Shown one piece after another: positions 1 through 8,264 of a stretch of 64,000 nt of DNA. Origin of the DNA: Campylobacter sp. CN_NE2. Its GTDB lineage: Bacteria; Campylobacterota; Campylobacteria; Campylobacterales; Campylobacteraceae. The notes below the pieces were generated by a model. It was not told the origin of the DNA, ran no database searches, and saw nothing but the letters and a program-made list of their open reading frames with translations. The DNA is taken from positions 992,001 to 1,056,000 of the forward strand of contig NZ_CP115608.1 of assembly GCF_027797465.1 (NCBI RefSeq), in the 5' to 3' direction. Each line of letters opens with the position of its first letter. The first letter of the stretch is position 1. A program made the position numbers and the translations under genes.

Positions 1-1
1 T

Positions 2-595
2 ATTTCTATGATAATCCTTGCTATGCCTTTGCTTGTGCCGATTTTCGCTATCGTAATTGTGGCGATGAAAATAAATGAACCAAAAGGAAGCATTTTTTTC
101 TCTCACCCTAGAATGGGCAGATATGGCAAGACTTTTGGTTGTTTGAAATTTCGCTCGATGAGAGAAAATTGCGATGAAATGTTTAAAAAATACCTTGAAG
201 AAAATCCGCAAGAAATCGAGTATTATCAAAAATATCACAAATATGAAAACGATATTCGCATAACAAAACTTGGAAATTTTTTGCGTAAAACTTCAATAGA
301 CGAACTCCCGCAACTCATAAATGTCCTAAAAGGCGATATGAGCATCGTTGGTCCTCGCCCTGTGTTAGCCAAAGAGTTTGAGATGGGAGATGCGACGGTG
401 TATGAAAGAGACATTGTTTTGATGGTTCGACCAGGTGTCACCGGACTAGCCCAAATCAACGATAGAGAAAAATCAGAATTTGGCGATAGAGTAAAAATGA
501 ATATCTGGTATGTCAAAAACTGGACACTTTATATGGATTTCGTTATTATTTTAAAAACGATTAAACTTGTTTTATTTAGGGAAAGTGCAAGTTAA
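2..595 (+). CDS. Sugar transferase (polyprenyl-phosphate hexose-1-phosphate transferase, WbaP/CapM type), 5' truncated
   Basis: Membrane-associated initiating glycosyltransferase that loads a sugar phosphate onto undecaprenyl phosphate for surface glycan assembly. The frame stays open through the left edge of the window, and the first ATG (position 8) falls inside the hydrophobic re-entrant membrane helix of the family, so the real start lies upstream. Visible family motifs are KFRSMR (about 47 residues after that ATG), [28 protein letters not shown] and [10 protein letters not shown]. The longer spacer between KFRSMR and the DELPQL motif fits the WbaP/CapM group rather than the shorter PglC. 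Its stop overlaps the stop of the convergent downstream gene by 4 nt. Family assignment is firm; the sugar substrate cannot be read from the sequence. Confidence 0.9.
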   Translation: MSMIILAMPLLVPIFAIVIVAMKINEPKGSIFFSHPRMGRYGKTFGCLKFRSMRENCDEMFKKYLEENPQEIEYYQKYHKYENDIRITKLGNFLRKTSIDELPQLINVLKGDMSIVGPRPVLAKEFEMGDATVYERDIVLMVRPGVTGLAQINDREKSEFGDRVKMNIWYVKNWTLYMDFVIILKTIKLVLFRESAS

Positions 596-975
596 AAAGA
601 TAGCATTTGCGTAAATTTGCTCTCGTCAAATTCGTTTAAATTTGTGAAATTTTCAAATCCTGCTTTGGAAAAAATTTCTCCGCTTTTGCCAAAAGAAATT
701 TTGTTTTTTGCAAAAAAACCACTTCGTATCCAACCTAAAAAAATCTCATCATAAATTATATTTTCATTTTCTCCGTCGCATAAAATCACGCCGTCAAATC
801 CGTCTAAGCTAGCAGAATAAATATCAGGTTTTACAAAAAAACCGAATTTATCTTTTACGCTTTCATTTAATGAACAAATTTTTATCTCACACTCGCTCAT
901 TTTGTGCAGTTTTTCGCAAATCATAGCTAAATTTAACAAAGAAAATTTATCATAAATCACAATCGCAATGCGCAT
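592..975 (-). CDS. Small DJ-1/PfpI-like protein of unknown function
   Basis: A 127-residue protein whose opening (MRIAIVIYDKFSLLNLAMIC) and the later GVILCDGE segment resemble the Rossmann-like DJ-1/PfpI or AraC N-terminal fold. It is clearly shorter than usual DJ-1 proteins (about 180-200 residues) and I cannot see the conserved nucleophile-elbow cysteine with its partners, so an enzymatic role is doubtful. A ribosome site (AAGGATAAAAA) precedes the ATG. It converges on the sugar transferase with a 4-nt stop overlap and is divergent from the HIT gene across a 73-bp spacer. Gene reality is likely; function unknown. Confidence 0.7.
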   Translation of the reverse strand: MRIAIVIYDKFSLLNLAMICEKLHKMSECEIKICSLNESVKDKFGFFVKPDIYSASLDGFDGVILCDGENENIIYDEIFLGWIRSGFFAKNKISFGKSGEIFSKAGFENFTNLNEFDESKFTQMLSF

Positions 976-1048
976 TTTTATCCTTTTTTTGAGCTGATTT
1001 TAATCAAATTTGCTTTAAAATTTAATCAAATCTAACAAAGGAAAAATT

Positions 1049-1420
1049 ATGATTTACGAAGATAATTTGATTTTTATCGAGCCTGAAACTGCCGAAATTC
1101 CATGGATAAAAATCTTTACAAAAACCGAATTCAAAGAGCTAAGTGATTGCGACGAAGCGACGCAAAAACGGCTTTTTGAAACGATTTTAGAGTGCGAAAA
1201 AACTATGCGAAGTTTTTATAATCCCGATAAAATCAATATCGCAAGTTTTGCAAACTATGTCCCAAGGGTGCATTTTCATATCCAAGCTCGTTTTAAAAAC
1301 GATAGTTTTTTCCCTGAGAGCATGTGGGGCAAAAAACAGCGAAATGCAGATCTAAATTTGCCAAATTTTAACGAATTTTGCGAGATTTTAAATGCAAATT
1401 TGAAAAAGAAATTTGTTTAA
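1049..1420 (+). CDS. HIT-family (histidine triad) protein
   Basis: A 123-residue cytosolic protein with the HIT active-site strand VPRVHFHIQAR near residue 72. The motif is H-x-H-x-Q rather than H-x-H-x-H, the form used by GalT-like nucleotidyl transferases and several bacterial HIT branches, so this is a variant and not a broken site. Proteins of this class hydrolyse or transfer nucleotidyl groups; the substrate here is unknown. The ATG at 1049 follows a good AAAGGAAAAATT ribosome site. It ends in a 4-nt convergent overlap with the MFS transporter gene. Confidence 0.8.
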   Translation: MIYEDNLIFIEPETAEIPWIKIFTKTEFKELSDCDEATQKRLFETILECEKTMRSFYNPDKINIASFANYVPRVHFHIQARFKNDSFFPESMWGKKQRNADLNLPNFNEFCEILNANLKKKFV

Positions 1421-2640
1421 TTTAAGCGAGTTTTGATTTTTCTTCTTAATCTTTTTCGATTAAAAAGCACCAAAAGTAAAATTGCAGCCACAACGCCGCA
1501 CATAATAAAACCAAATTTCGCACCGAATTTATCGGTAAAATACCCGGCAAACAAAGCACCAAACGGCGTGCTTCCTTGAAAAACAAGCGTGTAAATACTC
1601 ATCACTCTGCCGCGAAATTCATTTGCCGTATTTAGCTGCAAGGTCGAGTTGATGTTTGAGGCTGTCAAAAGAAAGGCAAATCCGGTTAAAGCCAGAACAA
1701 AACAGGCATAATAAAAGTTGCTAACAAGCCCGATACAGCTTAGCAAAAGGACTGAAACAACAGATAAAATTCTTATATATTTTATCTCAAATTTGCCAAA
1801 ACTAGCCACGAAAAACGCCCCTACAAACGCACCCACACCCGAACACGCCATCATATAACCAAATGTCTTTTCGCCGCCTTGCAAAACAAATTTGACAAAG
1901 GCAGAAACCGTGATATTGTAATTTGGCACAAAAGTGGCGATAATAAGCAAAATCAGCAAAACTTCGCTTAAAATTTGTTTGTGTAAAACATAAATGAAGC
2001 CTTCTTTAATCGATTTAAAAATGTGCAAAGGCTCCGAATTTTGCGTCTTTTGCTCGGTTTTTAACTTGATAAAATAAAGCGAGATTAAAATCGCAAAAAA
2101 ACTAACGCCGTTAAATAAAAAACAATACCCAACGCCAAAAACAGCCATTATAATCCCAGCCAAAGATGGTCCTAAAATTCGCGCGGTATTAAAAGATACC
2201 GAATTTAGCGCAATCGCATTTGGCAAATTTTCTCTATCGTCAATGAGATCATAAACCATCGACTGGCGACTTGGCGCGTCAATGCTGTTAAAAACGCCGT
2301 TGATAAAAGAAAAAATGAGAATTCGCTCAAACGAACAAGAATCGGTAAAAACCATAAATGCAAAAATAAAAGCGATTATCATCATACCGATTTGTGCGAA
2401 CGCCAAAACCGCTTTTTTGTTAAATCTATCCAAAATCGCACCGCTAAAAAGTGTAAAAAGCAAAGCCGGTGCAAACTGCAAGGTCGCTACAAGGCTAACT
2501 TTAAATGGGTCATTTGTGATAATCAGCGTCAGCCACGGAAGCGCGATGACCTGCATCCACGAGCCGATTAAGGATAAATTCATTCCGACCCAATAAATTC
2601 TGAAATTGCGATATTTTAGCGACAAAAATGGATTTTTCAT
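1417..2640 (-). CDS. MFS transporter (MFS_3/EntS-like exporter family)
   Basis: A 407-residue polytopic inner-membrane protein with about 12 hydrophobic segments. It begins with the FLSLKYRNFRIYWVGMNLSL opening typical of the MFS_3 group that includes the enterobactin exporter EntS, and it carries the loop LSGAILDRFNKKAVL between helices 2 and 3 (the MFS A-motif region) and a repeat of it in the second half (AGYFTDKFG). Substrate is unknown. The gene is divergent from hugZ, and its closeness to a heme/iron island is suggestive of metal or siderophore traffic but does not prove it. Confidence 0.85.
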   Translation of the reverse strand: MKNPFLSLKYRNFRIYWVGMNLSLIGSWMQVIALPWLTLIITNDPFKVSLVATLQFAPALLFTLFSGAILDRFNKKAVLAFAQIGMMIIAFIFAFMVFTDSCSFERILIFSFINGVFNSIDAPSRQSMVYDLIDDRENLPNAIALNSVSFNTARILGPSLAGIIMAVFGVGYCFLFNGVSFFAILISLYFIKLKTEQKTQNSEPLHIFKSIKEGFIYVLHKQILSEVLLILLIIATFVPNYNITVSAFVKFVLQGGEKTFGYMMACSGVGAFVGAFFVASFGKFEIKYIRILSVVSVLLLSCIGLVSNFYYACFVLALTGFAFLLTASNINSTLQLNTANEFRGRVMSIYTLVFQGSTPFGALFAGYFTDKFGAKFGFIMCGVVAAILLLVLFNRKRLRRKIKTRLN

Positions 2641-2750
2641 AAGGTAATTATACTTAAATTTTGCAAAGCGAATTGTTAAATTCGTTCAAATTTTAAGCTA
2701 AATTTGCAAATTTTATTTTAATTAAGATTTATTTTGTATTAAATCTTTTT

Positions 2751-2757
2751 TGATAAT
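2751..2757 (+). promoter_or_regulatory. Possible Fur half-site/promoter upstream of hugZ
   Basis: TGATAAT at 2751 equals one arm of the Fur consensus TGATAAT-N-ATTATCA and lies 32 nt before the hugZ start in the divergent spacer with the MFS gene. The second arm matches poorly, so this may simply be a -10-like element. Weak call. Confidence 0.25.
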
Positions 2758-2788
2758 ATTACGCAAAATTTTATTCAAGGAATTTACA

Positions 2789-3526
2789 ATGGAAAAACGA
2801 GCAATAGACCACATGAACGCAGATCGTCACGATATTTTAGTAAAATTTTGCAAACATTTTAGCGAATTTAAAAATCCACAAAATGTCAAGCTTATAGCAA
2901 TAAATCAAAACGGCATGGAAATTTCTTGCGATAAAGGCGTAGTAAAAGTGCCATTTTTACGCCCTGCAAACACACAAGGCGAAGGTTACCGCTTTGCGAT
3001 AATGGAAGTTTTAAAAAGTCTAAATTTAGGCGATGAATTTGAAAAAATAAGCTCGGAAATGGTTGAATTTATCGATAGCTTTCAAAGCGTTATCATTTCT
3101 AGCGACCTTGGCGAACACTGCACCGCTTCGTATGCGCCGTTTGTGCGGGTTGGAGATAAAATTTTTGTTTTGCTTTCTGAGATTGCAGAGCATTTTAAAT
3201 CGATAAAAAATGCGCCAAATAAGGTGCAAATTCTTTTCTTGCAAAATGAAAATGAAGCCAAAACGATTTTTGCAAGGCGTAGAGTTAGTTTTAACGCTAG
3301 TGCCGAATTTACCCCAAAAAACGATGAAATTCTAGCTAAATTCGAAGAAAAATTTAAAAACGAAAGCGCATTTGAAATGATTAAAAAAATGAGCGATTTT
3401 CATATTGTCAAATTCGCTCTTGGCAAAGGTCGCCTTGTAAATGGCTTTGGCGCTGCGTTCGATACAGACGCCCTAAAAGTCATCTCTCGCGTCGGCGGAA
3501 AAATGCCACACAAAATGGAAAAATAA
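2789..3526 (+). CDS. hugZ: Heme oxygenase of the HugZ/ChuZ/HutZ family
   Basis: A 245-residue split-barrel heme-degrading protein: it binds heme and opens the ring with oxygen, releasing iron in the cytoplasm. The N-terminal segment MEKRAIDHMNADRHDILVKF is typical of HugZ/ChuZ, the middle part (FVRVGDKIFVLLSEIAEHFK) is the FMN-binding split barrel, and a C-terminal histidine (His241 in KMPHKMEK) sits where HugZ proteins place their heme ligand. The start at 2789 is chosen because AAGGAA lies 7-8 nt upstream and the family begins here; an upstream ATG at 2750 would add 13 atypical residues. It converges on tonB, the last gene of the heme uptake cluster, with a shared terminator. Confidence 0.9.
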   Translation: MEKRAIDHMNADRHDILVKFCKHFSEFKNPQNVKLIAINQNGMEISCDKGVVKVPFLRPANTQGEGYRFAIMEVLKSLNLGDEFEKISSEMVEFIDSFQSVIISSDLGEHCTASYAPFVRVGDKIFVLLSEIAEHFKSIKNAPNKVQILFLQNENEAKTIFARRRVSFNASAEFTPKNDEILAKFEEKFKNESAFEMIKKMSDFHIVKFALGKGRLVNGFGAAFDTDALKVISRVGGKMPHKMEK

Positions 3527-3549
3527 TTTAGGGCAAAACGCCCTAAATT
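3525..3549. terminator. Bidirectional terminator between hugZ and tonB
   Basis: Inverted repeat AATTTAGGGC / GCCCTAAATT with a 5-nt loop in the 40-bp convergent gap. A T-rich tail follows on the plus strand and ATTATTTTT follows on the minus strand, so it can end both transcripts. The left arm overlaps the last base pairs of hugZ. Confidence 0.8.
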
Positions 3550-3566
3550 TATTTAAAAACTATTTT

Positions 3567-4337
3567 TTAACGATCTTTTAAATTATAATTAATCGGCATA
3601 TTAAATGTCATTTGCGAATTCATACCGATTATTTCGCTAGGCGGTGCAGGTATCGGGGAAGCCTTTTTAAAAAGTTCAAGTCCTGCTTCATCCAAATCGG
3701 CAAATTCGCTACTTTTTTTGATACTTGCACTCAAAACATTTCCGTTTTTATCGATACTTACGCTTATCGTAACAATGCCTTCTTTTCTCATTCTACGCGC
3801 TTTTTGTGGATATTTTTTGAATTTATTTATATGTCTTTTTATTAGCCCTTGCCAACTAGCTTTTAGAGCTTTTGCTTCATTTCCTTGCACTTGGGTTTTA
3901 AATTCGCCAACATTTTGGCTAGAAACAGGCGCACTAGCCGTGCTTTGAACTTTTTGCTCGGATTTTTCTTTCGCTATTTTTGCCGGTTTTTTCACGGGTT
4001 TTGGCTTTTTTATGGGTTTTGGCTTTTCTTCTACAATCTCTTCTTTTTTTATCTCCACAGGACTTTGAATATCTTCTTGTGCTAAAATTTTTTCTTCTAT
4101 AATCTCTTTTGGCGTCTCTTCAACGACTTGCTCTATGCTTTCTTCGGAGATGGTTTTTAGCTCACCCACAGGCACATTTGCCACAAAATTTACACTTGCA
4201 AATTCGCCGATTTGCGCGTTAATGCCGTCTAAAAAATTCTCATTTGGCTTTTTATTTATCAAAAAAAAGGCAAAAACACTGCTGTGAAACAAAAACGACA
4301 ACACCAGAGAAAATGACCAAATTTTTGTATTATTCAT
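3567..4337 (-). CDS. tonB: TonB energy transducer
   Basis: A 256-residue periplasm-spanning protein that transmits inner-membrane proton-motive energy to outer-membrane receptors. It shows an N-terminal signal anchor (about residues 9-27, WSFSLVLSFLFHSSVFAFFL), a Pro/Lys/Glu-rich spacer (EEKPKPIKKPKPVKKPAKIA, about residues 100-125) and a C-terminal TonB domain from about residue 170 with the YPQKARRMRKEGIVTISVSI strand. It overlaps exbD by 8 nt and is the last gene of the exbB-exbD-tonB trio at the end of the heme uptake cluster, so it probably serves the receptor encoded at 10002-12056. Confidence 0.93.
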   Translation of the reverse strand: MNNTKIWSFSLVLSFLFHSSVFAFFLINKKPNENFLDGINAQIGEFASVNFVANVPVGELKTISEESIEQVVEETPKEIIEEKILAQEDIQSPVEIKKEEIVEEKPKPIKKPKPVKKPAKIAKEKSEQKVQSTASAPVSSQNVGEFKTQVQGNEAKALKASWQGLIKRHINKFKKYPQKARRMRKEGIVTISVSIDKNGNVLSASIKKSSEFADLDEAGLELFKKASPIPAPPSEIIGMNSQMTFNMPINYNLKDR

Positions 4338-4734
4338 TTTTAATCTCCATTGAAAGTGCGATTTTATTGTATCCGCTTTGCTTGACCGATTGCACGATTT
4401 GCATTAATCTTTCGTAATTTGTGCTTTTATCCATTTGCAAAAAAATCGTTTTTTCTTTATCATTTTGCGATAATTCGTCCAAATTTTCGCCGATTTGCTC
4501 CAAATTTACAACCTTTTGCGAAATGATAATCTCATCGTCTTGGTTTAGATATAAAATTATCGGTTTGTCTTCTATGTCTTGTTTTGAATTTGTTGCTTTT
4601 GGAAGTTCAACCTTAACAGAGCTTGTCATAAGCGGCGTAACAACCATAAAAATGACAAGCAAAACAAGCATAACATCGATAAACGGCGTTACATTTATAT
4701 CGCTAAGCTCTACTTCATTTTCTACCTTAATCAT
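4330..4734 (-). CDS. exbD: ExbD biopolymer transport protein
   Basis: A 134-residue partner of ExbB in the proton channel that powers TonB. It has the family signature [20 protein letters not shown] with the functional aspartate (FIDVMLV, Asp20) at the start of its single membrane helix, then a periplasmic domain. It overlaps exbB by 8 nt and tonB by 8 nt, indicating translational coupling. Length is normal for the family. Confidence 0.95.
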   Translation of the reverse strand: MIKVENEVELSDINVTPFIDVMLVLLVIFMVVTPLMTSSVKVELPKATNSKQDIEDKPIILYLNQDDEIIISQKVVNLEQIGENLDELSQNDKEKTIFLQMDKSTNYERLMQIVQSVKQSGYNKIALSMEIKNE

Positions 4735-5380
4735 TTTTTGCCCTTGAAATATCCCTACTAGCGGTGATTAAAAGTAGCGTTGCTATTTCACCCACTTTGA
4801 CACTCAAATTTGCATTTTTTTTGATGATGTAGTTATAAAAAAGCACCGCAGGAATCGCAGCTGCTAAGCCGATGGCAGTAGCAAAAAGTGCTTCTGCGAT
4901 TCCGGGAGCTACGACGGCTAAACTAGCGCTATTTTGCGAAGCAATGCCGATAAAACTATCCATAACGCCCCAAACCGTGCCAAAAAGCCCTATAAAAGGG
5001 GCTGATGAACCGATACTAGCTAAAACTCCGCTTCCAAATTTAGACTCAGATACAAATAACGCCGTTTTTATCTCCAAACGATTTTTGATCCGTTCTTTTA
5101 TATCCAAATCCAAATTCGGCATAGACATATCGATTTCGCTTTTTATCTCTTTGACAAAAGCTTCGCCAAGGCTGTTTTTTTCAAAATTTGCATTTGATAA
5201 GCTTTTTAGGTTTTTTGCCGTTTGCCTTTGTTTTTTTATGCTTTTTGCAAGTCTTTCATAGCCAATAACCTTAGCAACAAAAACGCACCATGAAATAATC
5301 GAAAAAAGCGTTAAAATATAAATAACGATTTTAACGACTATATGAGCATTTTGATAAAGCGATAAAAATGAAATTTCCAT
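4727..5380 (-). CDS. exbB: ExbB/TolQ-family proton channel protein
   Basis: A 217-residue inner-membrane protein with three hydrophobic segments (about residues 15-35, 118-140 and 165-187) and the MotA/TolQ/ExbB signature [17 protein letters not shown] followed by [20 protein letters not shown]. With ExbD it forms the proton-driven motor for TonB. TolQ was considered, but the adjacent exbD and tonB and the heme genes upstream make ExbB the better name. It starts 15 nt downstream of the flavodoxin stop, in the same transcriptional direction. Confidence 0.93.
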   Translation of the reverse strand: MEISFLSLYQNAHIVVKIVIYILTLFSIISWCVFVAKVIGYERLAKSIKKQRQTAKNLKSLSNANFEKNSLGEAFVKEIKSEIDMSMPNLDLDIKERIKNRLEIKTALFVSESKFGSGVLASIGSSAPFIGLFGTVWGVMDSFIGIASQNSASLAVVAPGIAEALFATAIGLAAAIPAVLFYNYIIKKNANLSVKVGEIATLLLITASRDISRAKND

Positions 5381-5395
5381 TTTAAATTCCTAAAT

Positions 5396-5911
5396 TTATA
5401 AATTTTTTATCTTTTCAAATGCCTTTTTTGCGTTGGCTAAATCGGCTTCATCAGGGTGAGAAGCCGCATTTGCCCACCTTGCTTCGCGCTCGGGAGTTAT
5501 GGGGTGGGGCGAATTTCCTTTTTCTGCCATTTTTCTCATCATCTCAATTAGTTTTGGATCAATCGCACCTTGACACGCAAAATCACAAAGGACTTCGCAA
5601 CCGTTTTCCATAAGCTCGTCTTCTACTTTTTGCAAAGATTTTTTAGCGTGTTCGCTCTTGGGTTCTGCCCCCAAAGTCATAAAAACGCCGATTTTTTTGT
5701 TTTTGATATTTTCTTTGTAAAATTTAGTAAATTTTGTATCTGCTCCGCCTTTATCGACAAAAAAACCAATGCCGATAAAATCAAATTCGTCCAAATTTCC
5801 CTTAAATTCGCTAAAACTCACACTCTCGCAACCGATTTCTTCTGCGATTGCGTTTGCAACTTTTGCCGTGTTTCCCGTAAGTGATGAATAAATAATAATT
5901 TTTTTACTCAT
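5396..5911 (-). CDS. Flavodoxin-family protein in the heme cluster (HmuF/BilS-like)
   Basis: A 171-residue cytosolic FMN protein with the phosphate-binding loop SLTGNT at residues 10-15 and an acidic C-terminal helical tail (HPDEADLANAKKAFEKIKNL). It starts in a 4-nt overlap with the radical-SAM gene upstream, so the two are translationally coupled. In Fusobacterium nucleatum a flavodoxin (HmuF) is encoded with the anaerobic heme-degrading enzyme HmuW and supplies electrons or handles its product; the same pairing is seen here. That it reduces the radical-SAM enzyme or its tetrapyrrole product is inference from this context. The tail also recalls BilS-type flavodoxins of bilin metabolism. Confidence 0.85.
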   Translation of the reverse strand: MSKKIIIYSSLTGNTAKVANAIAEEIGCESVSFSEFKGNLDEFDFIGIGFFVDKGGADTKFTKFYKENIKNKKIGVFMTLGAEPKSEHAKKSLQKVEDELMENGCEVLCDFACQGAIDPKLIEMMRKMAEKGNSPHPITPEREARWANAASHPDEADLANAKKAFEKIKNL

Positions 5912-7293
5912 TTTATAAACTCCTTTTTAATGATATTTGCGCAATTTACTGCGATATTGTTTCCCCAAAAAACTCCGTTTAAATTTAGTCTAAATTTGCC
6001 GCAAAAAAGCTCTGCCAAACCTAAATTTTCGCATTTTTTTAAAAATTCAAAAAGCTCGTTGCAGGTTTGTTCGCTCAAATTTTTAAATTCGCTCAAATCT
6101 AGGCAATCATATTGAAAAAGATTACAAAGTTTCTCAAATTCAGCCTGTTTTGGCGAAATTTTGCTTATCATTTTTCGCCCTGCCATACCAAACATACCAA
6201 AACCAGCTATCTTACCACCTGCGCCATTTCCCAAAGGCAAAATATCCGTGCCTTTGTGCGTATGGCGAATATATTCGTAAGTATCGCGATTTTTTCTAGC
6301 AAGTTTTGTAAGCTCCAAAAGCTCAAATTCCCCACTTTCAAGCAGAGTTTTTGCAAATTCGTTATGCAAATTTAAATCGGTTTGCAAATCATACTCAAAT
6401 TCTTTGCCGTCTTTTGAAAGCTTTGCGCCGTCAAAATACATAAGCGAGTAAAAGCTCGTGCTATCGATATTTAAACCCAAAATTTGCTTTGCATCAAATT
6501 TAACATCGTCTAAGCTTTGATTTGGATAGTTGTAGATTATATCGGTGCAAAGAAGTCCGTCAAAATTCTCACGCAAATTTGCTAGTTTTTTAATCGCTCC
6601 TTTGCCGTTATAAACGCGGTTTAAAAACTTTCGTCCGTGATCGCTAAAAGTTTGAATCCCTATGCTAAAACGATTTACGCCGATATTTTGTAAAAATTTT
6701 ATTTTCTCTACGCTTAGATTATGCAAAGTGCTTTCTAAACTGATTTCGCAGGTTTCATCGACGCTAAATTTCTCAAAAATCGCAGCGAAAATTCGCTCAA
6801 AATGGTTTTCTTTTAGCGTTGTCGGTGTGCCACCGCCAAAATAAATACTTTTGATTTTTTTACTTTTTAGATACTCCGTCTTGCCGAATTTAGCGATTTC
6901 GCCGAGTAAAAATTCAGTGTAACTATCAAGTTCGTCAGCTAACTTCGTGCGATTCATCGAACAAAACGAGCAGATATTGTCACAAAATGGTATATGAAAA
7001 TAAATCACGCAATCTTCGCTGCCACTTGGCGAATTTAACGCTTTAAATAGCTCATTTTCGTCTGCTAGCACAGGCGGAAAAATTCGCTCATTATGGTGCG
7101 TTTTTATGCGCTCTTTAAACGGATTTTCATTATCCATGTTTATCTCTTTGCCGCCACTATGCGAAGACATTTTTTGTAGTTTTTCTAGCATGGCTTTTGG
7201 CAAATTTTCTAAATCCATACCGCTTTTTTCAAGTTTTTCACGAATATCTTGTGGTAAATTTGCCAAATTTAAGCCGTTTTTTTCGCCGTTCAT
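5908..7293 (-). CDS. hmuW: Radical-SAM heme-degrading enzyme of the HutW/ChuW/HmuW family
   Basis: A 461-residue radical SAM protein of the coproporphyrinogen-dehydrogenase-like group. It carries the iron-sulfur motif C-x3-C-x2-C at Cys104, Cys108 and Cys111 (FCDNICSFC) preceded by YFHIPF, and the SAM-binding YFGGGTP motif further on. Homologues ChuW and HmuW open heme without oxygen, using SAM, and release iron; its place between a heme binding protein and a flavodoxin supports that role rather than HemN in heme synthesis. The start at 7293 has GGAGAG upstream and an ATGA overlap with the binding-protein gene. The first 52 residues are an unusual extension holding two similar LPxxxxEKLxK units; an alternative ATG lies at 7137. 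Confidence 0.85.
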   Translation of the reverse strand: MNGEKNGLNLANLPQDIREKLEKSGMDLENLPKAMLEKLQKMSSHSGGKEINMDNENPFKERIKTHHNERIFPPVLADENELFKALNSPSGSEDCVIYFHIPFCDNICSFCSMNRTKLADELDSYTEFLLGEIAKFGKTEYLKSKKIKSIYFGGGTPTTLKENHFERIFAAIFEKFSVDETCEISLESTLHNLSVEKIKFLQNIGVNRFSIGIQTFSDHGRKFLNRVYNGKGAIKKLANLRENFDGLLCTDIIYNYPNQSLDDVKFDAKQILGLNIDSTSFYSLMYFDGAKLSKDGKEFEYDLQTDLNLHNEFAKTLLESGEFELLELTKLARKNRDTYEYIRHTHKGTDILPLGNGAGGKIAGFGMFGMAGRKMISKISPKQAEFEKLCNLFQYDCLDLSEFKNLSEQTCNELFEFLKKCENLGLAELFCGKFRLNLNGVFWGNNIAVNCANIIKKEFIK

Positions 7294-8081
7294 TTTGTAA
7301 GCTCTCCATAAATTTGCTCTATTAAAATGCTAATTCTAGGGCTTCCGCGCAGTATCGTGCTAGGAACGACTATAAATTTACCGTTTTTTACGGCTTTGCT
7401 TTGAGATAAAATGGGATTATTTTTTAAAAAGCTATCCAAGTCCGAATTTAAGCCAACCATAATGATAAAATCGGGATTTTGCGAAAGTATAAATTCGCTC
7501 GAAATTATCGGCGTAGAGCCTTGAAGTGAGCTTGCAAGATTTTTCATACCAAATTTAGCGATAATATCACCGGGCAAGGTCGTATCAGTAAAAGCCATCA
7601 TCGGATTTGCCGAAAAAAAGGCAATCGCACTTTTATCTTTTAAAGCTGTTTTATTTTCAAAGATTTTTTCCATACCCGCACAAAGCTCGTCTGCTTTTTG
7701 ACTTTTATCTGTGATTTCGCCGAGCTTTTTTGTATTTTGGCAAATTTGATTTAGACTGTCGGCTTTTAGCTCCATTGAGGGAAAATTTAGATTTTTCAAA
7801 TCATTTCCTGCATTTGCCGAGTGAAAACTAGTGATGATTAAATCGGGATTGAGTTCAACGATTTTTTCCAAATTTGGCTTTATGTAAGTTCCTACGCTTG
7901 GCAAATTTGCCGTTTTTTCTTCTGGGTAAATTTTTGACATCGTTGTGCTTGAAATGGCTGAAATTTGGCTTTCTGCTTCAAGCATATATAAAATTTCCAC
8001 TGCCGCAGGATCAAGCACGACTAAATTTTTTGCCCCTAAAACACAGGCAAGAAAAACTGAAACTAGGATATTTTTTTTCAT
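7290..8081 (-). CDS. hmuT: Periplasmic heme/iron-chelate binding protein (HmuT/BtuF-like)
   Basis: A 263-residue exported substrate-binding protein of the helical-backbone (BtuF/FhuD/HmuT) class. It has a signal peptide (MKKNILVSVFLACVLGAKN), the motif NLPSVGTYIKPNLEKIVELN followed by PDLIITS, and PDFIIMVG in the second lobe. It should hand substrate to the permease/ATPase pair. An AAGGAG ribosome site precedes its ATG. It overlaps hmuW by 4 nt, but it is split from the ABC ATPase gene by 183 bp holding a strongly folded element, so it may be expressed separately. Heme is the likely ligand from the neighbours; cobalamin or a siderophore cannot be excluded. Confidence 0.82.
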   Translation of the reverse strand: MKKNILVSVFLACVLGAKNLVVLDPAAVEILYMLEAESQISAISSTTMSKIYPEEKTANLPSVGTYIKPNLEKIVELNPDLIITSFHSANAGNDLKNLNFPSMELKADSLNQICQNTKKLGEITDKSQKADELCAGMEKIFENKTALKDKSAIAFFSANPMMAFTDTTLPGDIIAKFGMKNLASSLQGSTPIISSEFILSQNPDFIIMVGLNSDLDSFLKNNPILSQSKAVKNGKFIVVPSTILRGSPRISILIEQIYGELTK

Positions 8082-8097
8082 TTTTACTCCTTTTTAA

Positions 8098-8204
8098 TTT
8101 CGCAGACTGGCAAAGCCGGTCTTTACGAGCGGGAGCTACGCTCCCTGCACCTGAGCAAAGCAATCATAGCCGTGCCAAAAGCGCACGGCTATGGCTTTGC
8201 GAAC
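8098..8204. repeat. GC-rich three-hairpin element between hmuV and hmuT
   Basis: Three successive perfect or near-perfect hairpins in an otherwise AT-rich region. Hairpin 1 is 8105-8111 with 8115-8121 (triloop AAA). Hairpin 2 is GGGAGC 8131-8136 with GCTCCC 8140-8145. Hairpin 3 pairs GCAAAGC plus CATAGCCGTGC (8155-8175, with an AAT bulge) with GCACGGCTATG plus GCTTTGC (8183-8200). Its composition differs sharply from the flanks, which suggests an inserted repeat or a structured RNA acting between two genes of the cluster. No coding potential is evident. Confidence 0.7.
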
Positions 8205-8264
8205 TAATATCATACTACTAAAAGTTACTTGTTTACTATCGCAAACATTTTTACAATGTTTCCT

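Noticed and set aside
1267-1300. Inactivated HIT protein because the third histidine is replaced by glutamine
   Set aside because: H-x-H-x-Q is the normal active-site form of the GalT-like branch, so this is not evidence of a pseudogene.
3612-4085. Genes on the plus strand opposite tonB
   Set aside because: Open frames exist there, but they are antisense to the well-conserved tonB, and the predicted proteins are Phe/Cys/Leu-rich without any family match.
8098-8204. tRNA or tRNA-like gene
   Set aside because: Several hairpins in a row suggested a cloverleaf, but there is no acceptor stem enclosing them, no T-loop GTTCGA pattern and no CCA-like end.
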